A stretch of DNA of 19,731 bases from an uncultured bacterium (GTDB lineage Bacteria; Planctomycetota; Phycisphaerae; Sedimentisphaerales; Anaerobacaceae), in the NCBI GenBank assembly GCA_913009865.1, contig CAJVYK010000017.1, positions 1 to 19,731 on the forward strand, read 5' to 3'. The notes under the pieces are model-generated. The model was not told where the DNA came from. It saw nothing but the letters and a program-made list of their open reading frames with translations, and did no database searches. Shown here one piece after another: positions 1 to 8,176 of this stretch. The position numbers and the translations under genes were made by a program. Within the stretch, counting starts at the first letter, position 1; each line of letters starts with the position of its first letter.

Positions 1-2
1 TA

Positions 3-365
3 TTGCGTAACAACTGGATTGACAAACTCCGCCGCCAAAAATTTATTGGACGAACGTTCACTCTTGAGGAAGAAGTCATTGCTGAAGCGCCACACAGGGA
101 TGAAACAGTATGGTCGAATGCTCAGGATCTGCTGGAAAATTTTTCCGACCAGCAGGTAATCAAGGCCTTGAGTCAACTACCGGATGAACAACGATTGACT
201 TTATTCTTGATCGATGTCGAGCAGCTCAGCCAGGAGCAGGTAGCTGAAATAACCGATGTTGCAGTAGGTACTGTTAAGAGCCGTACCAGTCGTGCTCGTA
301 CTGCATTGAAAAAGAAGTTAATCTCCTACGCAAAGCAAATGCGATTAATGGGAGGTGAAAAATGA
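3..365 (+). CDS. ECF-type RNA polymerase sigma factor, 5'-truncated by the window edge
   Basis: C-terminal 120 residues of a sigma-70 family (ECF) sigma factor, which directs RNA polymerase to a small regulon. The opening RNNWIDKLRR is the end of region 2 (usual form LRNxWIDxxRR), so the leading TTG is an internal Leu codon and the gene begins upstream of the window. Residues about 50-110 are region 4: LPDEQRLTLFLIDVEQLS, then the helix-turn-helix with VAVGTVKSRTSRARTALKK. Region 4 binds the -35 element. The stop overlaps the start of the next gene as ATGA, so the two are translationally coupled, as expected for a sigma/anti-sigma pair. Family assignment is firm; the regulon is unknown. Confidence 0.93.
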   Translation: MRNNWIDKLRRQKFIGRTFTLEEEVIAEAPHRDETVWSNAQDLLENFSDQQVIKALSQLPDEQRLTLFLIDVEQLSQEQVAEITDVAVGTVKSRTSRARTALKKKLISYAKQMRLMGGEK

Positions 366-1147
366 ATCACCTTACCGATGAACAATTTGAAGATATTATG
401 CAGGGCGAAGTTTCTCCGCCGGCACATCTGGGCCAGTGCCAGGATTGCCGAGAGTGTCTTGCCGAGAAACAAGCTATGGCAGAAAAATTGCGACTGGCCT
501 TTCGTTCGGTTCAGGCCGATACAGCCCTTGCCGACAGGATTCGCCGTCAACTTAACTTAACTGCGACAGTCCCGCAGATTGCAGAGCATGCCGAACGCCC
601 CTGGATGCACCGTTTGCATCGGCGGCTTTGGTCCGGCCTGGCCGCCGCCGCCGTATTATTAGCCGTTCTAATTCCTATTGGTTTATACCTAACCACAGCC
701 TCCAACGCAAGTGCTGCACAGGCAGAGCTGGTCAAAATTCACCAGCGCAATCTCAAGCCGCACAGCGAATTTTATAATAGTACCGACCCGGAGAAGCTCG
801 CAGAATATTTCAAAAACAAATTAGGTTTTACCCCCGCCTTCCCCTGTATTGGCCAGGGAATGTCGATTCGCGGCTGCTGTGTGGCACATTTTCGTTCTCG
901 GATAGTCGGCAGCTATGTCGTGGACACCCCACAAGGGGTAATCTCGGTCATTATTGTAACCGACACTCCCCAATCCATTGGAATGACTCGAATGTCTGAA
1001 CAAACAGACCACGGCCATACTTTCTGGAGTGGTTCCTTTGCCCGGTGCAACATGGTAACGGTTCGCCTCGGTGATTATTCCTATTGTGCCGTGGGAGAAG
1101 TTCCACACGAAATACTGGCCCAGTTGCTCAGCCGACTCCTGCCGTAA
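362..1147 (+). CDS. Putative membrane-anchored anti-sigma factor
   Basis: 261-residue protein directly downstream of and coupled to the ECF sigma gene, with a strong Shine-Dalgarno (GGAGGTGA, 4 nt before ATG). The N-terminus carries H22, C26, C29 and C32 (HLGQCQDCREC), resembling the zinc-binding anti-sigma (ZAS/zf-HC2) module, with an extra Cys. One membrane helix lies at about residues 91-111. Residues about 140-261 are predicted extracytoplasmic and contain C162, C172, C173, C229 and C242, many for an exported domain. Family knowledge: such proteins hold the sigma factor at the inner membrane and release it on an envelope signal. The C-terminal domain is not one I recognise; its cysteines could make it a redox or metal sensor (inference). 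It ends 14 bp from the convergent barrel gene. Confidence 0.75.
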   Translation: MNHLTDEQFEDIMQGEVSPPAHLGQCQDCRECLAEKQAMAEKLRLAFRSVQADTALADRIRRQLNLTATVPQIAEHAERPWMHRLHRRLWSGLAAAAVLLAVLIPIGLYLTTASNASAAQAELVKIHQRNLKPHSEFYNSTDPEKLAEYFKNKLGFTPAFPCIGQGMSIRGCCVAHFRSRIVGSYVVDTPQGVISVIIVTDTPQSIGMTRMSEQTDHGHTFWSGSFARCNMVTVRLGDYSYCAVGEVPHEILAQLLSRLLP

Positions 1148-1161
1148 AGCTGCTGACGGGT

Positions 1162-2445
1162 TTAGAAACTGTAGCGAAGTGCTGTGTAAAGATTTGTATC
1201 ATTACGGAACTGGCCGAAGAAAGTGCTGGGATAATCTCCGAAGAAAATGTTCGCCCCTGCTTCAACAGCTAAATTATCACTGACCTTGTAATTTACGTTC
1301 GGCCGCATATACACATCTTTATCCGATGGTGAAAAGTAGGTAAAGAGCGAGCATCGCAGATTCTGATTTATCAAAAGTTTTGTCAGTCGAACCGTCACCA
1401 GGTGCCTGTCTCTGTCACGGGTAAGGCCGGAGGGCGAGCTATCCTTATACTGACTGTAATCTGTCATATACTCAACGTAATATTGCAGTCCAGCTGTAAA
1501 ATCTTTACCGATTTCCTGCACGTATCCTGCCAGAAATCGCAACTCGGAATTGTTAATATTGCCGTTTTTACCGCTTCGGTCATCATCAGATTCGTAATAG
1601 CCGAACTCCATGTTCCCGATACCTTTGCCCACATCGCCGCGGACACTGGCGCCGTAAACATTTAAATCGGGAAAGATTGCCTGGGTGGCCGCAGCATTCT
1701 GACCGCCGGGACTTTTCCAGTAGCCGCGATAGCCATAAAGGGCAAGCTCATAACTATTGATATTCTTATACAATCGAACCGCGATTTCATCATCCCTAAA
1801 CCATCGGCTCGGCTTGTCAGTATGCTGTATCGCATCCTGGCCGGCCAATCTTCCAAGATTTGAATTCCAGTACGAGATGCGCTCACCATTTATAAAACGG
1901 TCCGAATCGAATTGAGGGGTATAGACGATATCAAGGTTAGCCCATTTGCTGAACATACTCAGCTTAACCGCATCGGACGGCGCCTTTAGATACTCGGTAT
2001 CTCTGCCGATAAAAAAAGACTGCCAGTCCTTGGGAAACATATCATTGATAAAGACAAGGTCGCCGGTACCCCAGGTAAGAATTTGTCTGCCGATTTTCAA
2101 ATCCATAAAATCGAGCGGCATAGTAAACATATACGCCTCACGCAGGTCGAACTCTGCCTGCTCTGTCACCATATCGCCGATGATATCACCTTTAGCTTTG
2201 AAATCAGCCCAGTCTATATACGATGACAAAGCAAACTGCAGTCGCTGTTCCATAATCGACATATCTTTTTCGTATTTATCTTTTCTAAGCCGGTAGCCCG
2301 AGCGTATCTCGTAAAAGCCGTGCACCTCCAGATTCGATAGAATCGCGGCAAAATCGTTTTCGGCCTCCTGCTGAGCAACCACTACTGAAGAAAAGGCGGC
2401 AGCAAGTACAAGCACAGCTGCTCTCAGCCGCTTAGAGCAAATCAT
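1162..2445 (-). CDS. Outer-membrane beta-barrel protein of the export operon (DUF1302/alginate-export-like)
   Basis: 427 residues. A signal peptide (hydrophobic AAVLVLAAAFSSVVVA, likely cleaved before QQEAEND) precedes alternating aromatic/charged strands typical of a porin-like barrel, e.g. EVHGFYEIRSGYRL and LKIGRQILTWGTGDLVF. The last residues ALRYSF end in Phe, the usual C-terminal signal for Bam-dependent outer-membrane proteins. Its ATG overlaps the stop of the LolA-like gene (ATGA), and GGGAGGCG lies about 5 nt upstream, so it is translationally coupled as the last gene of the operon. Proteins of this look often accompany MMPL transporters and outer-membrane lipoprotein-sorting proteins; a role as the outer-membrane acceptor or pore is inferred. 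The exact Pfam family is uncertain. Confidence 0.75.
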   Translation of the reverse strand: MICSKRLRAAVLVLAAAFSSVVVAQQEAENDFAAILSNLEVHGFYEIRSGYRLRKDKYEKDMSIMEQRLQFALSSYIDWADFKAKGDIIGDMVTEQAEFDLREAYMFTMPLDFMDLKIGRQILTWGTGDLVFINDMFPKDWQSFFIGRDTEYLKAPSDAVKLSMFSKWANLDIVYTPQFDSDRFINGERISYWNSNLGRLAGQDAIQHTDKPSRWFRDDEIAVRLYKNINSYELALYGYRGYWKSPGGQNAAATQAIFPDLNVYGASVRGDVGKGIGNMEFGYYESDDDRSGKNGNINNSELRFLAGYVQEIGKDFTAGLQYYVEYMTDYSQYKDSSPSGLTRDRDRHLVTVRLTKLLINQNLRCSLFTYFSPSDKDVYMRPNVNYKVSDNLAVEAGANIFFGDYPSTFFGQFRNDTNLYTALRYSF

Positions 2446-3269
2446 CTAATCGCCTCCCTTGGTGGCCTGCGGAGGTATCGTTCTGTAAATATATCCTTTA
2501 GATTAATGTTATATTTGACGTTGGTAAATTCCATTTCGGTTTTGCCGCCGGTATTCAAATCTGAAACGACCGACTTGACAACTGTTGGAAATCCCTGAAT
2601 TGTTTCGACCTTCGTGGATTCGATGACACGATAGAGCATGCTGTTCTTATCATAAAACTCCATTTTCATCGGCACAAAAGTTTTGCGGTCTATCGAGACA
2701 TTGTAATAGCTAAATTCCACGGTATCCGGCCTTTTCGGCACATTCCTGACGATGTAATACTTATCTGTAGTCTCAACAAGCTCATGCGTATCCTCTGCCA
2801 GGCCTCTTCCCGACACATCCTCGTATAAAAAGTCCGAACCGACAAAACTGGTGCGTTTATCGCTGGCGGCGATTCGCTTTACAAGGTCAAGGCCGGGCAG
2901 GTACAGCCATCTATCGTCTTCCTTATTTTTGCCGGTATATTTATAAACCATAAAGACCATTTTGCGAACGTCCGCCGGCTTTAGAAAATAGACATAGTAC
3001 TTCTGGTCGCCGCCGTCCTGGATATCTTTTCTTAGTATGATAAACTCACGGAACCGTTTTTGCCCTCGTTTGCTTGTTATTGTCATCTTAACTTTTGCCT
3101 TGCCGTCTTCGCCCTGGTAGTATGCAACTATATTTGCTTTATTTACTATTGTTTCGACATCGGTGATTTTTTCAGGCAGGTTGGGGTCATCAGCTGCAAA
3201 AAGTGCTGCTGAAAATACAAGTACAATTGCAAATACTGGTAATAATTTCATATTACAGCTCGCTTTCAT
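2442..3269 (-). CDS. Outer membrane lipoprotein-sorting protein (LolA-like fold)
   Basis: Periplasmic protein of about 275 residues with signal peptide MKLLPVFAIVLVFSAALFA. The body (KAKVKMTITSKRGQKRFREF, then YVYFLKPADVRKMVFMVYKY, DRWLYLPGLDLVKRI and FVGSDFLYEDVSGR) is the usual signature of proteins annotated as outer-membrane lipoprotein-sorting proteins, half-barrels related to LolA/LolB that shuttle lipidic cargo. Start choice: the longest frame begins with TTG at 3302 inside the upstream gene and puts 17 residues before the signal peptide, so I prefer ATG 3269; ATG 3251 is also possible. No strong ribosome site is seen at either. It lies between the transporter and the barrel, suggesting it ferries the transported molecule across the periplasm (inference). 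Confidence 0.82.
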   Translation of the reverse strand: MKASCNMKLLPVFAIVLVFSAALFAADDPNLPEKITDVETIVNKANIVAYYQGEDGKAKVKMTITSKRGQKRFREFIILRKDIQDGGDQKYYVYFLKPADVRKMVFMVYKYTGKNKEDDRWLYLPGLDLVKRIAASDKRTSFVGSDFLYEDVSGRGLAEDTHELVETTDKYYIVRNVPKRPDTVEFSYYNVSIDRKTFVPMKMEFYDKNSMLYRVIESTKVETIQGFPTVVKSVVSDLNTGGKTEMEFTNVKYNINLKDIFTERYLRRPPREAIR

Positions 3270-3285
3270 TTTTACTCGTTCGGCA

Positions 3286-3474
3286 TTAGCTTTTAGCGCC
3301 AAGTTTTCTAAGTATACTCATCATCGGACACCAATTGGTAAAGGCCGACTGCAATAGATTCAACCCTACGAAACCGGTGAAAAGCAGCCAGTACAGCGAA
3401 TGATAATAGGCCAGCAAAACGCTGACAAAGATAAAAAACCCAGCGATACCGCGTAAGCATCTTTCAACAGTCAT
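3286..3474 (-). CDS. Small DUF2892-like inner-membrane protein
   Basis: 62-residue protein with two hydrophobic helices (about residues 9-24 and 27-43). The pattern GIAGFFIFVSVLLAYYHS, then FTGFVGLNLLQSAFTNWCPM, matches the DUF2892 family, whose members are often fused or adjacent to rhodanese or sulfur-handling proteins and carry the NxxQSxFTxxCP motif around a conserved Cys (here C49). It sits between the MMPL transporter (34 bp downstream of its stop) and the LolA-like gene, inside the operon. An accessory role in the export system is possible, but the sequence gives no direct function. Confidence 0.75.
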   Translation of the reverse strand: MTVERCLRGIAGFFIFVSVLLAYYHSLYWLLFTGFVGLNLLQSAFTNWCPMMSILRKLGAKS

Positions 3475-3508
3475 CTCCGGCCCCTTTCAAATCGTACTTT
3501 CTTTACTT

Positions 3509-6367
3509 CTATACTTCTTTACTTTCAATTCTCTTACACGCCTGTCTTCGTGACATTAGCATACAAACAACTGCCATTACGGGTATCACTATTACACTAA
3601 TCACCGCCAGTTTATTCCAGCCGAGTTTCCAGTACTGATGCAAATTAACGACAATCAGGACAGTGGCTGCGATGGAGATAATTAAACAGAAGCCGCAACT
3701 GCAGCTTAGAGATTCCGGTGTCGGCCTGAACTTAAACAGTGTTTTCTCAGCCATCTTTATTATAGCAGGCAGCACCAGCAGTGTAACCGCTCCCGACAGG
3801 GCCATTATTGCGCACAGGAAAATTCCGACTGTTTTGTACGGCATCAGAGGCGCAGCTAACAGCGGCAGAAATCCTATCGCGATAACAAGAACATTTCTGC
3901 TTATTGCCCTGGCCGGCTCTCCGAACATTACAACAGTACTCGCCTGCCAGGAGCCGGTCTGTGAATAGCTCTCCCTTGCCCGTTCGAGGAAGTGTATCGC
4001 AAAGTCAACCGCCATACCGAGCGTCAGGGCGCTGAGCACCGCAACCGGCATATCATAGTCCTTGCCGACCAAACCTATTATTCCGTAGATAACAGCAATC
4101 GTTACTGTCAAAGGTATCATACAGATTATACCCCACAGTGGCGAGCGAAACAGTATTGTCATCATAATAAAGACAACGATGAAACTGCCCATAAACGATT
4201 GCAGCATTCCGAAGACCATTTTGTTCTGCCAGACGGTATTTATATACGTAAGCCCTGCCCAATTATATTTAAGCGGCACCGGCGGCGGATTTTCATCAAA
4301 AAACGCTTTCACTGCTTTTACGACTTTTTCCATATCCCTGTTATCCCCGCTTTTGAGCTGAATCCAGATGTTTGCGTGCATATAATCGGTCGTAACAAGG
4401 TGCCACAAATCGTCAGGGTTATGGCTGCTCTGGAACTGCATAAGACACTGTGCAACCGCGCCGGAACTGTCCGGGACTACGAAGTTTTTCTGCTTTCCGT
4501 CTGTCAATTCCTGATAAACCTTTTTAACCACATCAGCAACAGAATTGCTTTTACCAACCACATCTATACCATCGAGATATTTCTGCAGCCGCCCGATATA
4601 TCGCAGAACTTTTGGCTGCTTGAAAATTTTGAGTTTCTCTTTTTCCAAATCGAAGAAGTCAGCGATTTCGAACCATACCTCTCCGGCATTCTTATCGGCA
4701 TCAGCGGAATCACTTTTTTCATTTGCAAGCTCGATAAGCTCATCGAGAAACTGCTCTCTGGTCTTATCTTTAGATGCCTTGGCAAGAAGCAGCTTTTCCG
4801 CCTCAGCGACAATACCAACCGCCCCCGGCAATTGCTTCTTGAGCCGTACAGCCATTTCCATCAGGCCCTTACGTACAGTACCGATGTATTCGGTATCGAG
4901 GGTTTGCGGCCCGGCGCTATCGAGTACCAGATAGGCCATATAAGTTCCGCCGAAATGCTTGTTCAGCTCGATGTCCGCCTGGCGAATGGGATGGCTTTTC
5001 GAAAACCACTTCACCGGATTATCGTTAATCTGAATTCGTGTAACCCCATAGACGGCGACCGCTGTAATTAAACCGATAACTATCAATATCGGTTTGGCTT
5101 TTGTGTAAGTGAACTTGCCGGTTGCATTGAGCAGTTTTGTCAGCCGGTTCTGCTTTTCTGCGTGTACCCGTCCCGAGCCGAAATCGGCCAGCGAGCTTTC
5201 TTTTATCATCATTATGTAAGCCGGCACAAAAGTAACCGTACACACCCAGGCAATCATAATGCCAATAGCGACGAAGATACCAAAAACCTGCACGGGTGGA
5301 ATAGGTGTAAGGGCAAGCGATGCAAAACCGGCTGCCGATGTCAATGAAGTGTAAAGCATCGGCGTAAAAAGATTGTCCATAACCTCTTTCGTAACATTTT
5401 TTCTTCCTTTTTCCTTCGTGTATCGGTCGAAAAATTCGGAAAGGATATGCACCGAATCAACCACAGCTATCGGCATAAGGAAAATCGGTATCATCGAGCT
5501 CATAATATGAACAGGGTAGCCGAGTCCGATTAGCAGTCCCATTGTCGATATTACAGCAACCATAGCCACAATCATTGGCGAAATAACCAGTACCAGCTTA
5601 CGGAAGAACAGCAGCATAAGGATAAAAATTATCAGCATTGCCAGCGGAGCCGATATTGCCATTTGCACGAACATTTCGACTCCGAAGGTGTCCTCGGCAA
5701 CGGGCAGGCCGGTAATATAATATTTTTCATCGCCTTTTAGCGTGGCAATTTTTTCCTTCAGTTTGCTATATACCCTGTAGCTCAAATCCTTACTCGTCAG
5801 CGGCAGATACAGGCATATCGCTCTTGCGTCCTCGGAAATAAGCGTACCTTTGAGCAGAGGGTTGGACATTGCTTTATCTCTGATTTCCAGGGCCTGGGCC
5901 TGTGTGGTCGGCGGTTTACGCATCAGCCATTCGAACTTAACCTCGCCGGCTCCGCCCTGCCCGATATAGTCAACAGTAGAAGGCGCCAGTATGTCAACCT
6001 CTACGACCCCTATCTGTTCATTGGGTTTTTTTTCGTTCGGCCAGCGAAGTGTTTTGGCAAATTCGGTCAATTCATATACTTTAGCCAGTGAAGATGGATT
6101 AAAAACACCGTTGGGGTCTTTGTTATTAACAATACCTACAACCACAATGTCATTCAAAGCGAATCGTTCTTTGGTCTGGTTATGAAAGACTCTGACCGCC
6201 TCGTTTTTCGAGAGCATATTTTCAGGGTCTGTGTCAACCTGTATAAGCGGTATTAACGCACCCAGTGCCAGCGTAATGACGAGCATTACTATGGTGACTA
6301 ATTTGTAGTGTTTTAGAGGATAATCAATAACTTTCTGCTTGAACTCCATTTTCATATCCCTGTCCAT
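3509..6367 (-). CDS. MMPL/RND-family exporter (lipid-type, HpnN-like)
   Basis: 952-residue inner-membrane transporter with the two-fold RND layout: TM1 at about 21-42, a large periplasmic loop to about 230, a TM bundle at about 233-390, TM7 at about 425-443, a second loop to about 715, a TM bundle at about 717-870 and two extra C-terminal helices (about 892-910 and 918-938). Each half has an MMPL-type charged motif in a membrane helix: D304xxH307 (PIAVVDSVHI) and D788xxxH792 (LGMAVDFAIHF). These are expected to relay protons and energise transport. Family knowledge links this subgroup to export of lipids such as hopanoids, fatty acids or sterols rather than drugs. GGAG lies 5 nt before ATG 6367. 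It is first in an operon with a LolA-like protein and an outer-membrane barrel; the cargo is not shown by the sequence. Confidence 0.88.
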   Translation of the reverse strand: MDRDMKMEFKQKVIDYPLKHYKLVTIVMLVITLALGALIPLIQVDTDPENMLSKNEAVRVFHNQTKERFALNDIVVVGIVNNKDPNGVFNPSSLAKVYELTEFAKTLRWPNEKKPNEQIGVVEVDILAPSTVDYIGQGGAGEVKFEWLMRKPPTTQAQALEIRDKAMSNPLLKGTLISEDARAICLYLPLTSKDLSYRVYSKLKEKIATLKGDEKYYITGLPVAEDTFGVEMFVQMAISAPLAMLIIFILMLLFFRKLVLVISPMIVAMVAVISTMGLLIGLGYPVHIMSSMIPIFLMPIAVVDSVHILSEFFDRYTKEKGRKNVTKEVMDNLFTPMLYTSLTSAAGFASLALTPIPPVQVFGIFVAIGIMIAWVCTVTFVPAYIMMIKESSLADFGSGRVHAEKQNRLTKLLNATGKFTYTKAKPILIVIGLITAVAVYGVTRIQINDNPVKWFSKSHPIRQADIELNKHFGGTYMAYLVLDSAGPQTLDTEYIGTVRKGLMEMAVRLKKQLPGAVGIVAEAEKLLLAKASKDKTREQFLDELIELANEKSDSADADKNAGEVWFEIADFFDLEKEKLKIFKQPKVLRYIGRLQKYLDGIDVVGKSNSVADVVKKVYQELTDGKQKNFVVPDSSGAVAQCLMQFQSSHNPDDLWHLVTTDYMHANIWIQLKSGDNRDMEKVVKAVKAFFDENPPPVPLKYNWAGLTYINTVWQNKMVFGMLQSFMGSFIVVFIMMTILFRSPLWGIICMIPLTVTIAVIYGIIGLVGKDYDMPVAVLSALTLGMAVDFAIHFLERARESYSQTGSWQASTVVMFGEPARAISRNVLVIAIGFLPLLAAPLMPYKTVGIFLCAIMALSGAVTLLVLPAIIKMAEKTLFKFRPTPESLSCSCGFCLIISIAATVLIVVNLHQYWKLGWNKLAVISVIVIPVMAVVCMLMSRRQACKRIESKEV

Positions 6368-6418
6368 CTTGCTCCGCCATTTACATCCGCCGGTCCGCCT
6401 ATGGTGAATTGATGTCTA

Positions 6419-6445
6419 ATTTTAATCTGCACCATCCGCTGTCAC
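6419..6445 (-). promoter_or_regulatory. Candidate promoter of the MMPL export operon
   Basis: On the minus strand, GTGACA (6440-6445), a 15-bp spacer and TAAAAT (6419-6424) lie about 50 bp upstream of ATG 6367. Each hexamer matches the sigma-70 consensus at 5 of 6 positions, but the spacer is short. Weak prediction. Confidence 0.3.
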
Positions 6446-6475
6446 TTTTCCGCCGCAGCCCTTTTGTTCCGTGGA

Positions 6476-7381
6476 TTACACCTTAGGAGGAAATATGCTC
6501 CGCAGGTATTGAGCGTCATATCGATAACTCGCTTCCAGCCCTATCGGCGTCGCCCCTTCGATTTGTATCCATCCGCGGTATCCGATGTCGTCCATCGCCC
6601 GGCGGATTTCCTTGAAATCGACCTTACCCTTGCCGAACAGGTATCTGTAGTCCTTGGCATGAAACTCACAGATGTGCTCGTTCCCGAGGAAGCGTATTTC
6701 CTTGTAGATGTTATAGCCCCTCAAGCTGGAGTTGCCCACATCGTAGTAAACCTTGACGGCGGGCGAACCGACACGCTCGATAATATCCATATGCTGCTCG
6801 GCGGTGAGCAAGGATTCCATGCCGAGAACCACGCCGGCCTTCTCAGCTTTCGGCGTTACCCGCTTGAGCCGCTCGACAACGGTGTCAATACCCTTCTTAT
6901 CGTTTTTCAGGTTACCTTTATCGAAAAAGGCCAGGAGCACCACGTTGACCCCCATCGCCTTGCAGACATCGATACTGTCAGCGACCCATTGCTCAGTTCG
7001 CGGGTCGCTCTTGTATGGCACCTGGTTCAGAGCCGATATGGCCAGTGACGCAATTTCCACATCATACTTCTTCGCCGACTCCAGGAATTTCTTTTGCACT
7101 TCCGGCCTGCGCACGGGCAGGTCATCCTGCTCGCTTCCCAGGTCCACCTGCACGCCATCGAGTCCCAGCCGTTTGGCCATTTCGAACGAGGACGGCCTGG
7201 CCCTCTTACCCAACGACCAGTCACAAATGCCTATCTTGAACCCGCGATTGGAGGGCTCAGCCGGGATGGACTGAGACGTCCCTGATGATAAAGGTCGACA
7301 TGAAGCAGTCAGTGTGAGCCCGGCAGCGGCACGGATGGAGTTTAACATCATTTCACGGCGAGTCAGTTTTGAAAACCTCAT
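6476..7381 (-). CDS. Tat-exported sugar phosphate isomerase/epimerase-like TIM-barrel protein
   Basis: 301 residues of the xylose-isomerase-like (AP_endonuc_2) TIM-barrel family. The N-terminus LTRREMML followed by an Ala/Leu stretch is a twin-arginine signal, so the folded protein is probably exported; C28 (TASC) is a weak lipobox candidate. The barrel metal-binding set is visible: E189 (LGMES), D214 (VYYDVGN), H241 (CEFHAKD) and E275 (IQIEGA). The start is coupled to the SUMF1 gene (ATGA overlap; GGAGATG just upstream). It is last in a three-gene cassette with a Gfo/Idh/MocA oxidoreductase, a pairing frequent in planctomycetes for sugar oxidation, epimerisation or lyase reactions. The substrate cannot be read from the sequence. 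Confidence 0.85.
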   Translation of the reverse strand: MRFSKLTRREMMLNSIRAAAGLTLTASCRPLSSGTSQSIPAEPSNRGFKIGICDWSLGKRARPSSFEMAKRLGLDGVQVDLGSEQDDLPVRRPEVQKKFLESAKKYDVEIASLAISALNQVPYKSDPRTEQWVADSIDVCKAMGVNVVLLAFFDKGNLKNDKKGIDTVVERLKRVTPKAEKAGVVLGMESLLTAEQHMDIIERVGSPAVKVYYDVGNSSLRGYNIYKEIRFLGNEHICEFHAKDYRYLFGKGKVDFKEIRRAMDDIGYRGWIQIEGATPIGLEASYRYDAQYLRSIFPPKV

Positions 7382-8166
7382 TTCGGCATCTCCATTACTA
7401 TGCGGAAGCCGGTGTATTTAAGCCGGTACGACGGCAACACACTGCTGCGAGCGGCGCATCGGCTGCTGCGGAGAAAGTAGCCCCACGACCCACCTCGCAC
7501 TACACGGTATTTGCCCTCGGTCGGGCCGGCAGGGTCGGTGACCATAACTTCGGGGTAATCCGGGCTGTAATAGTCGCTACACCACTCTGATACATTGCCG
7601 TGCATGTCATAAAGGCCCCAGGCGTTGGGCTTTTTGGTGGCGACCGGCTGTGTTTGTCCTTCGCTATTGGCCTCGTACCAGCCCATATCATCGAGCTTGC
7701 CGGTGCCGGCGAACCGCCCGGCAGCGCCTGCTCGGCAGGCATATTCCCACTCTGCCTCGGTCGGAAGACGATAGGTTTTACCTTCTTTCTCGGAGAGCTT
7801 CTCGCAGAACGTTACCGCATCTTTCCACGACATCTTATCGACAGGCAAATTGTCACCCTTAAGATAAGAGCGGGCACTGCCCATAACAGCGTTCCACTGC
7901 GCCTGGGTCACCTCGGTCACACCGATGCGAAACGGCCGCGTCAGCTTAACACGATGCTGGAACTCATCATCCTGCCGGCCTTTCTCATCCGGCGGGCTGC
8001 CCATATAGAACGTGCCCGCCGGGATATACGCCAGTTTCATACCTATCGAGTTGACGAACACATCGCCAGGTTCAGGTTCAGCCGTTTTGCCCGCAAAAAG
8101 CTGTATCGGGCCGCCAAGCAATAAAAGCGATACAGCAATCCACAAAAACCGTCTCAACTGTTTCAT
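7378..8166 (-). CDS. SUMF1/formylglycine-generating-enzyme-like protein, secreted, lacking the catalytic Cys pair
   Basis: 262 residues: signal peptide (about 1-25) then one FGE-sulfatase domain with the full family string of motifs: IPAGTFYMGS, VTEVTQAQWNAVMG, LPTEAEWEYACRAG, LYDMHGNVSEWCSDYY, RVVRGGSW and YTGFRIVM. True formylglycine-generating enzymes carry a Cys pair spaced CxxxxC after RGGS, which binds copper and oxidises sulfatase cysteines. Here that stretch reads RGGSWGYFLRSSRCAARS, with only one Cys, so formylglycine synthesis is unlikely; a binding or structural role is more plausible, as inferred for many planctomycete SUMF1 paralogues. AAGGA precedes ATG 8166 and overlaps the upstream stop at 8177. 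No sulfatase gene is in the window. Confidence 0.88.
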   Translation of the reverse strand: MKQLRRFLWIAVSLLLLGGPIQLFAGKTAEPEPGDVFVNSIGMKLAYIPAGTFYMGSPPDEKGRQDDEFQHRVKLTRPFRIGVTEVTQAQWNAVMGSARSYLKGDNLPVDKMSWKDAVTFCEKLSEKEGKTYRLPTEAEWEYACRAGAAGRFAGTGKLDDMGWYEANSEGQTQPVATKKPNAWGLYDMHGNVSEWCSDYYSPDYPEVMVTDPAGPTEGKYRVVRGGSWGYFLRSSRCAARSSVLPSYRLKYTGFRIVMEMPK

Positions 8167-8176
8167 AATCAGTTCC

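Noticed and set aside
3270..3302. A TTG start for the LolA-like protein
   Set aside because: It would overlap the upstream gene and place extra residues before a good signal peptide; ATG 3269 or 3251 fits better.
3992..5071. A 359-codon plus-strand open frame opposite the MMPL transporter
   Set aside because: It lies wholly inside a well-supported membrane-protein gene. Its translation is His/Arg/Asn-rich with no recognisable domain, as expected of an antisense shadow.
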